A stretch of DNA of 64,000 nt from Phycisphaerae bacterium (GCA_012729015.1 JAAYDY010000099.1:62001-126000); one strand, 5' to 3'. Positions 21,773 through 30,405 are shown, numbered from the stretch's first letter. The notes: generated by a model not told the origin, from the sequence alone. Numbers and translations are program-made.

Positions 21773-21832
21773 CGACCCTCACCGCCCCTCGCTGAAGGCT
21801 CGGGGCACCTCCCCCTGGAAGGGGGAGGGGTT
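21773..21832 (+). repeat. CCCTCACCGCCCC intergenic repeat, copy C
   Basis: Third copy of the repeat at 9504 and 10546. The terminal hairpin is CTCCCCCT/AGGGGGAG type, differing from the other copies yet still self-complementary. Confidence 0.7.
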
Positions 21833-21879
21833 GTTGACGCCTGTGGTGGACGCGAATCCCCGTTGGCAGGGAGACCGCT

Positions 21880-23331
21880 TTGTACCGATCGGTACTGTGC
21901 TTTCGCTATCTCATGCGGCGCTGGCTCACGCTGGTGGCGATGGTGGCGGTCTTTCTCGGCGTCGGCGTCCTGGTGGTCGTCATGGCCTTCATGGGCGGCA
22001 TGGTCACCCAGGTGCGCCAGGCCATCCGCGGCGGCCTCTCGGACGTCATCATCGACTACGAAATCAGCGGCTTCCGCTACTACGACGAGTTCGCCGAGGC
22101 CATCCGTCGCCATCCGAACGTCCGCGCCGCCACGCCGACGATCTTCACCTACGGCCTGGTCAACGTGCGCCCGAACGCCCCCGGCTACGAACGCGCCCGC
22201 GTCAGCAAACAGTGCATGATCTACGGCGTGCGGCCCGAGGAACTGGCCCAGGTCAGCCGTTTCAGCGAATTCCTCGTTACCCGCCAGACCAACGCCGAGC
22301 GTCCGAGCCTGGACGTGCCCGCGGACCTCGCGCGGCAGATGACCCTGCTGGGCGAGAAGGTCTACCCGGGCTGCATTCCCGGCATCGAGATGGTCACCTA
22401 CAACCCGCCGGCTAACTCGCCGATGTTCGGCACCGAGCCGGTCCTGCTGTCGAGTGTCGGGGCGCACCTGGAGATCACGACGTTTCCGATCCGCGAGGGC
22501 GGGTCGATCGAGAAGCTCGCCGGCGTGCCCCAGGTCAACACGCGCCGCTTCATGGTCGTGGACCACTACAAGAGCCGCCTCTACGATTTCGACCGCCAGA
22601 ACATCTTCATCAACTTCAAGGACGCCCAGGACCTCTCGGGCCTGGCCGCCGTGACCGACGAGGAGGGCCGCATGGTGGCCCCCGGCCGGGCGCACCAGAT
22701 TCTGGTCCGCCTGCACGATTACGGCAAAGCCAGTGACACCATCGCCGACCTGGGCCGCCTGTGGCCGCGGCTGTGGTGCGAACTCGAGGGGCTGGACCCC
22801 GACGGCCCGGCTGTCCGGATGGCTCCGATCCTGAGTTTCCTGACCTGGGAAGAGCGGCAGGCCAACATCATCGGCGCCTACGAGATGCAGCGGACGGTGA
22901 TGCTCCTGATCATGGGCCTGATCATCCTGATCGCCGGATTCCTCATCGGGGCCACGCTCTCGATGATCGTCAAAGAGAAGACCCGCGACATCGGCATCCT
23001 TAAGAGCCTCGGGGCGTCGAACGGCGGAGTCGCCCAGATCTTCGTCCTCTACGCCGTGGTCGTCAGCGGCACCGCGTCGCTGCTGGGACTGGTGGCGGGG
23101 CTGATCTTTACGTGGAACATCAACCCCATCGAGCGTCAGTGCTCCGAGTGGCTGGGGCGCGATATCTTCGACCGTCGCACCTTCTACTTCGACACGATCC
23201 CGACGGACGTCGATCCGCTCTACACGACGCTGATCGTCGTCGGGGCGGTGGCGCTGGCGGCGGCGTGCAGCCTGTTCGCGGCGTACCGTGCCGCGCGGCT
23301 CCAGCCGGTGGAGGCGCTTCGCTATGAGTGA
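21880..23331 (+). CDS. ABC transporter permease, MacB/LolC-FtsX type
   Basis: Protein of 483 aa with one N-terminal membrane helix (about residues 15-38), a large extracytoplasmic domain (about 39-335), and three C-terminal helices (about 345-475), the MacB/FtsX core plan. The segment TRDIGILKSLGAS is the cytoplasmic coupling motif of this family, and it ends ARLQPVEALRYE. The start is TTG at 21880 with AGGGAG six bases upstream. The next gene, its ATPase, overlaps by eight bases. Such pairs extract lipoproteins (LolCDE) or export small molecules (MacB). Given the many lipoproteins here, a Lol-like role is possible but unproven. Confidence 0.9.
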   Translation: MYRSVLCFRYLMRRWLTLVAMVAVFLGVGVLVVVMAFMGGMVTQVRQAIRGGLSDVIIDYEISGFRYYDEFAEAIRRHPNVRAATPTIFTYGLVNVRPNAPGYERARVSKQCMIYGVRPEELAQVSRFSEFLVTRQTNAERPSLDVPADLARQMTLLGEKVYPGCIPGIEMVTYNPPANSPMFGTEPVLLSSVGAHLEITTFPIREGGSIEKLAGVPQVNTRRFMVVDHYKSRLYDFDRQNIFINFKDAQDLSGLAAVTDEEGRMVAPGRAHQILVRLHDYGKASDTIADLGRLWPRLWCELEGLDPDGPAVRMAPILSFLTWEERQANIIGAYEMQRTVMLLIMGLIILIAGFLIGATLSMIVKEKTRDIGILKSLGASNGGVAQIFVLYAVVVSGTASLLGLVAGLIFTWNINPIERQCSEWLGRDIFDRRTFYFDTIPTDVDPLYTTLIVVGAVALAAACSLFAAYRAARLQPVEALRYE

Positions 23332-24070
23332 GCCCGTCCTGCGAACCGAGCGCCTCGGCCGCACCTACCGCATGGGCCGCATCGAGGTGCCTGTGCTCAA
23401 GGGCATCGACCTGAGCATCGGCAAGGGCACGTTCACGCTCATCGTCGGGCATAGCGGCTGCGGTAAGAGCACGCTGCTGCATGTCATGAGCCTGCTGGAC
23501 GCGCCGACCGAGGGCCGGGTGCTCTACGACGGCCAGGACGCCTTCGCCGAGTCGTCGGCCTGGCGCCAGCGGGTCCGCAACCGCCGCATCGGATTCGTCT
23601 TCCAGTTCTACCACCTGTTGCCCGAGCTGACGGTGCTGGGCAACGTCATGCTGCCGGAGCTGATCGGTCACGGGCCGCTGGCCTGGCTGGGCGTGCGTCG
23701 CGACGCGCGGGAGCGGGCCGCGCGGATGCTGGACACGGTGGGGCTGAACGATAGAATGGACTTCAAGCCGAGCCGCCTCAGCGGCGGCGAGCGCCAGCGG
23801 GCCGCCATCGCACGGGCCCTGGTCCACGATCCGGAGATCGTTTTCGCCGACGAGCCCACGGGCAACCTCGACACCCGCGCCGGCTGGCAGGTGTTCGAGA
23901 TGCTCCGGAGCCTGGCGATCGACCGCGGTAAGACCGTGGTGATGGTGACCCACGACAACCGATTCATCCCCGAGGCGCAGCAGGTGCTGTACCTGGAGGA
24001 CGGACGCATCGTGGACGCCGAAGCGGCGGCGCGGCTGGCCCTGAAGCACGAGAGGAAAGGATTGCTGTAA
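23324..24070 (+). CDS. ABC transporter ATPase, LolD/MacB type
   Basis: Protein of 248 aa with Walker A GHSGCGKST, Q-loop region FQFYHLLPELTV, signature LSGGERQRAAIARAL, Walker B IVFADEPTGNLD and the switch histidine in MVTHD. The N-terminal pattern matches the LolD/MacB/FtsE group. It powers the permease encoded just upstream. The ATG at 23324 lies inside the permease end, with GGAGG nine bases before it. Translation is probably coupled. Confidence 0.95.
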   Translation: MSEPVLRTERLGRTYRMGRIEVPVLKGIDLSIGKGTFTLIVGHSGCGKSTLLHVMSLLDAPTEGRVLYDGQDAFAESSAWRQRVRNRRIGFVFQFYHLLPELTVLGNVMLPELIGHGPLAWLGVRRDARERAARMLDTVGLNDRMDFKPSRLSGGERQRAAIARALVHDPEIVFADEPTGNLDTRAGWQVFEMLRSLAIDRGKTVVMVTHDNRFIPEAQQVLYLEDGRIVDAEAAARLALKHERKGLL

Positions 24071-24933
24071 TGGAACGTGTGGTGTACGTCAACGGCAAGC
24101 TGGTGCCGGCCGGTCAGGCCTGCGTCAACGTCTACGATCACGGGCTGCTGTACGGCGACGGCGTCTTCGAGGGCATCCGCATCTACAATCGCCAGGCGTT
24201 TCGCCTGGAGGCCCACCTGCGGCGGCTGTTCGAGTCGGCCCGGGCGATCCGTCTGACGATGCCCTGGACGACCGACGACGTGGCCAGGGCCGTCAACGAC
24301 ACCATCGCCGCCAACGGTGATCTGGTGGACGGCTACATCCGGCTTCTGGTGACGCGCGGCGTCGGTTCACTCGGCATCAGCCCGGCCTCGTGCCGTGAGC
24401 CGCAACTGATCGTGATCGTCGATACCATCGCCCTGTACGCCGAGGAGTTGTACGAGCACGGTCTGCGGCTGATCACGTCGTCGGTCATGCGCAACCACCC
24501 CAACGCGCTGAGCCCGCGCATCAAGAGCCTGAACTACCTGAACAACATCATGGCCAAGCTCGAGGCCGTGGACGCGGGCGTGCCCGAGGCCCTGATGCTG
24601 AACCACGTGGGCCTGGTCAGCGAAGCCACCGGCGACAACGTCTTCCTGGTCCGCCGGGGCGAGGTCCAGACGCCGCCCGTGGCCGCCGGCATCCTCGAAG
24701 GCGTCACCCGGGACGAGGTCCTCGACATCTGCCGCTCGATGGGCACCCCCTGCCGCGAAGTGGACCTGACGCGGTACGACGTCTACACGGCCGACGAGTG
24801 CTTCCTGACGGGCACGGCCGCCGAGGTCATCGCCGTCGTGGAAGTGGACAGCCGCGCGATCGGCGGCGGCACGCCCGGCCCGATCACACAGGCCATCCGC
24901 GCCGAGTTCCGTCGTCGCACCAAGGGCGTCTGA
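24070..24933 (+). CDS. ilvE: Branched-chain amino acid aminotransferase (class IV)
   Basis: Protein of 287 aa, fold-type IV PLP enzyme. The PLP lysine is K152 in SPRIKSLNYLNN. Other family marks are YDHGLLYGDGVFEGIR at residues 22-37 and the C-terminal ECFLTGTAAEV. The reaction expected is transamination between 2-oxoglutarate and branched-chain keto acids. D-amino acid transaminase or aminodeoxychorismate lyase cannot be excluded, but the N-terminal motif favours IlvE. The ATG overlaps the upstream TAA by one base, so it is cotranslated with the ABC pair. Confidence 0.9.
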   Translation: MERVVYVNGKLVPAGQACVNVYDHGLLYGDGVFEGIRIYNRQAFRLEAHLRRLFESARAIRLTMPWTTDDVARAVNDTIAANGDLVDGYIRLLVTRGVGSLGISPASCREPQLIVIVDTIALYAEELYEHGLRLITSSVMRNHPNALSPRIKSLNYLNNIMAKLEAVDAGVPEALMLNHVGLVSEATGDNVFLVRRGEVQTPPVAAGILEGVTRDEVLDICRSMGTPCREVDLTRYDVYTADECFLTGTAAEVIAVVEVDSRAIGGGTPGPITQAIRAEFRRRTKGV

Positions 24934-24963
24934 GCCGCGCCGCAAATACAAGGAGAATCGCTC

Positions 24964-26421
24964 ATGGCAACGTACCTGGCCTACGATCTCGGCGCCGAAA
25001 GCGGGCGCGGCGTCGCCGGCACGCTCACGGGCGGCAAGCTCACGATCCGCGAGGTCCACCGCTTCTGGAACCTGCCGGCCGTTATCCAGGGCACCATGTA
25101 CTGGGACGTCTACGGCCTGTGGCGCGAGTTGCAGACGGCCTTCGGCAAGTTCAAGGACGCCGTCGGCCGCCCGCCGGCCGCCGTCGGCATCGACACCTGG
25201 GGCGTCGATTTCGGGTTGCTGGCGGCCGACGGATCGCTCCTGGCGCCGCCGGTCTGCTATCGTGACCACCGCAACGACGCCACCATGGGCGAGATCCTCA
25301 AGGAGATTCCCGCCGAGCGCATCTACGACGCCACCGGCATCCAGTTCATGCAGTTCAACAGCATTTTCCAACTGGCCGGCATCCGCCGTCGCACGCCCCG
25401 GGTGCTCGATGCCGCCGACGCCGTCCTCTTCGTCGGCGACCTGCTGGCATGGTGCTTCACCGGTCGCAAGGCCAACGAGTACACCCTGGCCTCGACGAGC
25501 CAGCTCATCGACCCGCGGACGCGCGCGTGGGCCGGCGACCTGCTCGACGAGCTGGGCATTCCGCGGCACATCTTCCCCGAGTTGGTCGAGGCCGGCACCG
25601 TCCTGGGCAACGTTGTGCCTGAGGTGGCCGGCGGCGGCGCCATTCCACTGGTGGCCGTCGCCCACCACGACACCGGGTCGGCCGTGGCCGCCGTGCCGGC
25701 CGACGGGGCCGACTGGGCCTGCATCTCGTGCGGCACGTGGTCCATCATGGGCGTCGAGCTCGCGCAGCCGATGATCAACGAGGCCACCCGCGCCGCCAAC
25801 TTCACCAACGAAGGCGGCGTCGCCGGCACCACCCGTTTCATGAAGAACCTCGCCGGCCTCTGGCCGCTCCAGCAGTGCCGTCGCACGTGGATCGAGCGCG
25901 AGCCCGACCTGGACTACGCCGCCATCGCGCAGCGGGCCGCGGCCGCCAAACCGTTCCAGGCCGTGATCGACATCGACCACCCCTCGCTGGTCAATCCGGC
26001 CGACATGCCCGCGGCCGTCGCCGACCTGTGCCGCAAGGGCGGCTACGCCGTGCCGTCCGATGTCGGTTCCATGGCACGCGTGATCCTGGAATGCCTTGCC
26101 CTGGGCTACCGTCGCCGTCTCGACGAGCTGGAGAAACTCACCGGCCGCACGTTCGACAAGGTCCACATCGTGGGCGGCGGCACGCAGAACCGGCTGCTGA
26201 TGCAGTTTGCGGCCGACGCGATGGGCCGCCCGGTGGTGGCCGGCCCGGTCGAGGCCACGGCCATCGGCAACATCATGATGCAGGCCATCGCCACGGGCGA
26301 ACTGGCCTCGCTGGCCGACGGCCGCGCCATGGTCCGCCGCAGCTTCCCCATGGAGACCTTCGAGCCGACGAATCCGGCCCCGTGGTCCGAGGCCTACGCC
26401 CGGCTGAGGAAATCGCTGTAG
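24964..26421 (+). CDS. rhaB: Rhamnulokinase
   Basis: Protein of 485 aa, FGGY carbohydrate kinase family. Marks: N-terminal phosphate loop AYDLGAESGRG, the substrate region GIDTWGVDFGLLA, SCGTWSIMGVEL in the middle, and the ATP-side GGGTQNRLLMQF. These match rhamnulokinases better than xylulo- or glycerol kinases. It phosphorylates L-rhamnulose in rhamnose breakdown. AAGGAG precedes the start. It continues the plus-strand run after ilvE (30-base gap). The rhamnose mutarotase lies 29 kb away at 55425. No rhaA or rhaD is adjacent. Confidence 0.9.
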   Translation: MATYLAYDLGAESGRGVAGTLTGGKLTIREVHRFWNLPAVIQGTMYWDVYGLWRELQTAFGKFKDAVGRPPAAVGIDTWGVDFGLLAADGSLLAPPVCYRDHRNDATMGEILKEIPAERIYDATGIQFMQFNSIFQLAGIRRRTPRVLDAADAVLFVGDLLAWCFTGRKANEYTLASTSQLIDPRTRAWAGDLLDELGIPRHIFPELVEAGTVLGNVVPEVAGGGAIPLVAVAHHDTGSAVAAVPADGADWACISCGTWSIMGVELAQPMINEATRAANFTNEGGVAGTTRFMKNLAGLWPLQQCRRTWIEREPDLDYAAIAQRAAAAKPFQAVIDIDHPSLVNPADMPAAVADLCRKGGYAVPSDVGSMARVILECLALGYRRRLDELEKLTGRTFDKVHIVGGGTQNRLLMQFAADAMGRPVVAGPVEATAIGNIMMQAIATGELASLADGRAMVRRSFPMETFEPTNPAPWSEAYARLRKSL

Positions 26422-26486
26422 CGATCCGCCCTCGGCCGCCCCTCGGCGGCGCCCGTGGGCCGTGTCAGACGGCCGTGACCACCGTC

Positions 26487-26560
26487 GGGTGCATTAAGGT
26501 TCTGGGGAAGCAGGGGCAAGATGCCCATGCCACGGTACGGCCCCCAAAACGTTGACGCCC
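26487..26560. repeat. MITE-like element, short degenerate copy
   Basis: Starts GGGTGCATTAAGGTTCTGGG and ends CCCCCAAAACGTTGACGCCC. Its interior matches the element at 62302-62401 except for a missing 24-base segment. The terminal repeats are degenerate. It lies 66 bases downstream of the rhaB stop. Confidence 0.75.
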
Positions 26561-26576
26561 GCGGCCGTCGCGAGGC

Positions 26577-26603
26577 TTGACACTCGGCGGGAGATGGTAT
26601 AAC
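26577..26603 (+). promoter_or_regulatory. Promoter of the toxin-antitoxin operon
   Basis: Consensus TTGACA (26577-26582) and TATAAC (26598-26603), with a short 15-base spacer. The -10 overlaps the palindrome at 26599-26611. Confidence 0.6.
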
Positions 26604-26611
26604 ATTGTTAT
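26599..26611. promoter_or_regulatory. Palindromic operator overlapping the -10
   Basis: ATAACATTGTTAT is a perfect palindrome around one central base, AT-rich in a GC-rich setting, 18 bases before the antitoxin start. AbrB-fold antitoxins usually bind such sites to repress their own operon. Confidence 0.55.
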
Positions 26612-26628
26612 GCCATTGGAGGCGGGAC

Positions 26629-26859
26629 ATGATCAAGCGATTGCGAAAGGTCGGCAACAGCAACGCGCTCCTGCTGGATCGTGCGGTGATGGAACTGCTG
26701 GGGCTGGATGAAGGCGGACGGGTTCAGTTGACCGTCGAGGGGCCCTCGCTGATCGTCACCCCCGCCGATCCGCGGCCGGTGGACGCCGCGCAGCTCGACG
26801 CGTGTCTGGGCCGTGTCGTGAGTCGGCGGCGCGACGCCTTGCGGAGACTTGCCGAATGA
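26629..26859 (+). CDS. AbrB/MazE-like antitoxin
   Basis: Protein of 76 aa. Residues 1-45 match the SpoVT/AbrB swapped-hairpin DNA-binding domain (MIKRLRKVGNSNALLLDRAV, then DEGGRVQLTVEG and LIVTPAD). The C-terminal 30 residues, likely the toxin-neutralising tail, are charged. GGAGG lies six bases before the ATG. The stop overlaps the toxin start (ATGA), the standard arrangement of an antitoxin-toxin pair. Expected role: bind and neutralise the Doc toxin and repress the operon through the palindrome upstream. Confidence 0.85.
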   Translation: MIKRLRKVGNSNALLLDRAVMELLGLDEGGRVQLTVEGPSLIVTPADPRPVDAAQLDACLGRVVSRRRDALRRLAE

Positions 26860-27257
26860 GCCGCCCGCCGGTCTTCCTGACGGTCGAGCACCTGTCGGCG
26901 ATTCACCGTCGCGTGATCGCCGAGTTCGGCGGTAGCGACCTCCTGCGCGATCGCGGCATGCTCGATGCCGCCGTGGCCATGCCCCAGGCTCGCATGGACC
27001 GGCGCTACCTCCACGGGACCATCGCCGCCATGGCTGCGGCTTACCTCTTTCACCTGTGCCGCAACCATCCGTTCGTTGACGGTAACAAGCGGACCGCCCT
27101 GGTCGCCGCCGAAGTTTTCCTGATGCTCAACGATCGCCGGCTGGATGCCGACAACGACGGCCTCGAACGCCTCACCCTGGGCGTGGCCGACGGCACCGTG
27201 TCCAAGGCCGAGACCGTTCGCTTCTTCCGCAGGCACGTCAGGCGAGCACGGGCGTGA
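26856..27257 (+). CDS. doc: Doc-type Fic-domain toxin
   Basis: Protein of 133 aa, the length of Doc. The catalytic Fic motif HPFVDGNKRTA is at residues 71-81 with His, Phe, Asp, Gly-Asn-Lys-Arg all in place. Doc phosphorylates elongation factor Tu and stops translation. The usual Doc partner is Phd, whereas here the partner is AbrB-fold. N-terminal features (FLTVEHLSAIHRRVI, GMLDAAVAMPQ) match death-on-curing proteins. The ATG at 26856 overlaps the antitoxin stop by four bases. Confidence 0.9.
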   Translation: MSRPPVFLTVEHLSAIHRRVIAEFGGSDLLRDRGMLDAAVAMPQARMDRRYLHGTIAAMAAAYLFHLCRNHPFVDGNKRTALVAAEVFLMLNDRRLDADNDGLERLTLGVADGTVSKAETVRFFRRHVRRARA

Positions 27258-27341
27258 GAAAGCGTTGTGACGGTCTGGAAATCGCCGCATGCCACGCCTC
27301 GACGGGGCAGGCAGGGTTCCGGCCGCGTCGCGCGGCACACG

Positions 27342-28097
27342 TCATTTCTGTGGCGGATCGAAACGGACAATGGTGAACCGATCGCCGGTTCGGTAGAGGC
27401 TCATGGCCGCCCGTGGCGACGCGTCGGGCCGCCCGGCGTGCCACCGCAGCGACAGGTGCGTGCGGATGGCCGTTTTGCCCTCCGGGCACAGCATCGCGCC
27501 GCGGATCGGCGCCGCGTCGGCATCGGCCACCGCCTGCGGCACCGTGGTCCAGAACAGCGCCGCCGTGTTGGCCGCCGCCTCGAGCTCCAGACCGCGGAGC
27601 ACCTCGGTGGAGTCCTGTGGCCCCGGGCCGTCGCCGAGTTGCCACCCCTCGTTCTGCCGCACCAGGTCGCCCGACGCCTCCGGCAGCATCGGCAGCAACG
27701 TGCGGAAATCGTTCCCGGTGCGAAGCTCCGCAGCCGAGATCGTCGGGCCGCTCAGCAGTTTGCCGCGGCACGCCTGGCAAACGCTGAACTTGCCCAGCAC
27801 GGGCGTTCCCGAGGCGTCCGTCCACCGGCCGCTCGGCGCGTACACAGCCTCGGCCGACTGCGTGCCGCACAGCAGGCATGCCGCCTCGGTCACGTCAGCG
27901 TCCTGGGCCATGGCGTCCGGTGCCAACAGGAGCAACCGCTTGCGGAACTCCGCATCGAACGTCGGCTCGCAGTCGGGACAAATCTGCACGCGGTGCCACG
28001 GCCAGTGGCTGACCATGGCCCGCATCTCCGGAATATCCAGGTGCGACGGAAACTTCAGCAACCACCGTTTCCTGCCGCAACGTTTGCACTGCCCCAT
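27342..28097 (-). CDS. Protein with two zinc-ribbon Cys sets, unknown function
   Basis: Protein of 251 aa, not recognised. It begins MGQCKRCGRKRW and has a second pair CPDC near residue 42, then CLLCG and CQAC near 75 and 110, so two CxxC...CxxC zinc-binding sets are likely in the first half. The C-terminal half has no clear motif. AAAGGA six bases upstream supports the ATG at 28097. It lies 43 bases after the lipoprotein gene on the same strand and may be cotranscribed with it. Confidence 0.7.
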   Translation of the reverse strand: MGQCKRCGRKRWLLKFPSHLDIPEMRAMVSHWPWHRVQICPDCEPTFDAEFRKRLLLLAPDAMAQDADVTEAACLLCGTQSAEAVYAPSGRWTDASGTPVLGKFSVCQACRGKLLSGPTISAAELRTGNDFRTLLPMLPEASGDLVRQNEGWQLGDGPGPQDSTEVLRGLELEAAANTAALFWTTVPQAVADADAAPIRGAMLCPEGKTAIRTHLSLRWHAGRPDASPRAAMSLYRTGDRFTIVRFDPPQK

Positions 28098-28140
28098 CGC
28101 GGGTCCTTTCGTCGGCCGACCGACGGTGGCCGGCGCCATC

Positions 28141-28818
28141 CTATTTCGCCGGCGTCTCGTACCCGGCCGGTGGCGTCTCGTCCTTGCTCAGGTCGAACAG
28201 AATCCACGTCCACCGCCCGCCCTCGTGCGTCGGCGGCAACTCGAGCATCATCTGTTGTCCCCATGGCCACTCCAGGCTGAAGGTGGCCTTGCGGATGCCG
28301 CCGGCATCCTCCACGCGGACCATGGCCCCGTCCATCCGGAGGCCGCAACAGGCTTCCGTGCCCACGGAGAACTCCACATACACGCGGTTCAGCCCGGCAG
28401 GTCTGGCCGATTCGCTGAGGTGCATCAGGCTGTCGATCGGCCCTTCCAGGTGTTTCTGGAGCACCGGGTGGACGCCTTTGCCCGTCTCGGCCAGCTTCTT
28501 CAGCAGGGCGATGTCGTAACGCATGATGCCGCGCAGCGACCCGTCGCCGCTGAAGCTTCGCAACTCGTCCTTGCCGTAGGGGTCGGGCTCCAGAATCGCC
28601 GCGATGGGGCTGTCGGCCGCCAGCACGGTGATGTCGCAGTAGGCTTTCGGGCCGCTCTCGGTCTCCGCGGCGACGCCGGGAGCCTGCCCATCGCCGGCCG
28701 CGCGCGGCTGGCACCCGCAGGCCAGCACCGCCGACAGACCCACCGCCGCCCACAGCCACGCGACGCGCGCCCGGGCCGCCGCACGACCCGTTGCCCCTTG
28801 TTCGCCAGTAGCTCGCAC
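28141..28818 (-). CDS. Putative lipoprotein, unknown function
   Basis: Protein of 225 aa from a GTG at 28818 with GAGGAG eight bases upstream. A signal peptide ends in a lipobox-like LSAVLACGC, so lipid attachment to Cys is likely. The rest is soluble, with a CCGLRMDGAMVRVE stretch and no recognised family. The promoter at 28853-28881 reads into it. It is divergent from the cytochrome gene, with only 54 bases between the start codons. Confidence 0.75.
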   Translation of the reverse strand: MRATGEQGATGRAAARARVAWLWAAVGLSAVLACGCQPRAAGDGQAPGVAAETESGPKAYCDITVLAADSPIAAILEPDPYGKDELRSFSGDGSLRGIMRYDIALLKKLAETGKGVHPVLQKHLEGPIDSLMHLSESARPAGLNRVYVEFSVGTEACCGLRMDGAMVRVEDAGGIRKATFSLEWPWGQQMMLELPPTHEGGRWTWILFDLSKDETPPAGYETPAK

Positions 28819-28852
28819 GGTACACTCTCCTCGTTGTCGGACCAACCCCGGG

Positions 28853-28881
28853 ATTATAGGGAGCCGCTGCTCGTGACGCAA
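28853..28881 (-). promoter_or_regulatory. Promoter of the lipoprotein gene
   Basis: Minus strand TTGCGT (28881-28876), 17 bases, TATAAT (28858-28853). These are the same hexamers and spacing as at 1517-1545. The -35 lies inside codons 2-3 of the divergent cytochrome gene. Confidence 0.65.
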
Positions 28882-30222
28882 GAGAAACGAAACCTCCCCG
28901 GCCGCAGGGCGGTCCTGTGGCTGTGTCTGGCCGTTTCGACCCTGGTGGTCGCCGGCGCCCTGCTGACCGCCGGGTGCGGGCGCGGCGGGTTGCCGCTCTC
29001 GGTCCGCGAGCCGCCCGGCCTGTCGCCCTGCACCTACTGGGTCTGGGATCCCGCCGATCTGGCCGCCTCCTTGAAGCCCGCCGCCCCGATGATCGACCGC
29101 TGGGCCGAGTTTCTCGACGCCTCCGCCGACCGCCGCGTCCTGATTCACGATTTCCAGTTCCTCGAAGGCCACCCCGAGGCGGTCCAGGCCACCTGGAACG
29201 AGACCGCCGCTCCGTCAGTCACCCAGAAACCGTGGATAAGCTACCGTTCCGCCGGCCGCTGGGTCGCCGGCGACCGTTTCGCCCCGAATTCGGTCTCGCT
29301 GCTGTTCCTGCGGCTCCCCGAAGGCGGCCGCGTGGACACCTCCGACCCCGAGGCTTGGCGATACCCCGTCGGCGCCGAGATGGTCCAGTTGATCTACCGC
29401 CGCGACGCCGCCGGCCCGGCAGCGAGTCCGGCGCCGGTCACCGGCCAGCGGGCCGTCCTGGTGGAGTGGCGGCGGATGCGCATGGCCGGCCCCGAGCGGG
29501 GCCAGATGCGGACCGACGGCTCGCGGAGCGACTGGGTCTACGAGTCGGCCGTCCGCGATCCCGCCGACCGCCTCTGGCGCCGCACCCGCGAGGACGACCG
29601 CGACGTCCGCTGGGTCAGAATGGGCCGCCCCGACAACCGGTTCGACTGGCCCGTCGTCCGCCCGCACACCTGCGCCGAGTGCCACCGCATGGCCGGCCGC
29701 TCGCCGTTCGACGGACCCCGCGGCGGCAATGACGTGTACACCCTCGGCGACCTCCGCGAGGCCGTCTGGACCGATCAGGTCGCGACGCTGGCGCCCCTGA
29801 TGACGCAGCCCCCGGCCGCCGTCGCCGCCGCAAAGCAGCAACAGCCCCCGCCCGACCGCGCCGAGCGATTCGATGCCTACATCCGCGCTCTGGCCGAGCA
29901 GCGCGGCAAGGATCCCGTGCTCGTCCGGGCTCAGCAGCAGTTGATCGACGCCAGCCCGTTCGCCCGTGGCGATCCTCAGGCGGTTTCCCGCGGCCGCGAC
30001 ATCTTCCTGACGCAATGCGCCGGCTGCCACGGCGCCGAGGCGCGCGGCAACGGACCGTTCGCCCTGCGCCGCCCGTCGCCGCCGGCGCTGCGGGGGCTGA
30101 AAGACACGGCGATTCTCGCCGCCGTTCGCCGCGGCCGCGACACCATGCCCGCCTTCATCGGCACGCTGCCCGGCGACGAGCAATGGCGACTCGTGGAATA
30201 CCTGCGAACCTTGCCGCGATGA
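28873..30222 (+). CDS. Two-haem cytochrome c lipoprotein
   Basis: Protein of 449 aa from a GTG at 28873 (GGGAG nine bases upstream). A signal peptide ends in LLTAGCGRG, a lipobox. Two c-type haem sites are visible: CAECH near residue 268 and CAGCH near residue 382. The second starts a compact class I cytochrome c domain with a possible Met ligand in DTMPAFIG. The first lies in a longer N-terminal region of unknown fold. It is probably an outer-facing electron carrier, with the redox partner unknown. Haem attachment requires a cytochrome c maturation system not seen here. Confidence 0.85.
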   Translation: MTQEKRNLPGRRAVLWLCLAVSTLVVAGALLTAGCGRGGLPLSVREPPGLSPCTYWVWDPADLAASLKPAAPMIDRWAEFLDASADRRVLIHDFQFLEGHPEAVQATWNETAAPSVTQKPWISYRSAGRWVAGDRFAPNSVSLLFLRLPEGGRVDTSDPEAWRYPVGAEMVQLIYRRDAAGPAASPAPVTGQRAVLVEWRRMRMAGPERGQMRTDGSRSDWVYESAVRDPADRLWRRTREDDRDVRWVRMGRPDNRFDWPVVRPHTCAECHRMAGRSPFDGPRGGNDVYTLGDLREAVWTDQVATLAPLMTQPPAAVAAAKQQQPPPDRAERFDAYIRALAEQRGKDPVLVRAQQQLIDASPFARGDPQAVSRGRDIFLTQCAGCHGAEARGNGPFALRRPSPPALRGLKDTAILAAVRRGRDTMPAFIGTLPGDEQWRLVEYLRTLPR

Positions 30223-30353
30223 GTCGCCAGCGATTTTGCGGGGCGTTTTCCGGGGCCAGCCGCGCCACGGACTGGCGGCCGGGCCCGCGGATCGCCGATA
30301 ACTGCTACGGCGACAGGGAATTACGCTCGCCGCGCGCCGCCGCCGGGCTACGG

Positions 30354-30381
30354 TTGCCCCGGACGCCGGCAGCAGTACAAT
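30354..30381 (+). promoter_or_regulatory. Candidate promoter of the DUF4175-like gene
   Basis: TTGCCC (30354-30359), 16-base spacer, TACAAT (30376-30381), 25 bases before the ATG at 30406. Confidence 0.5.
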
Positions 30382-30405
30382 AGACTGGGCTGTGGAGCCC
30401 GACGT

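Noticed and set aside
26605..26628. TTG start upstream of the antitoxin giving eight extra residues
   Set aside because: It lies within the operator palindrome and lacks a ribosome site, whereas the ATG at 26629 has GGAGG at ideal spacing.
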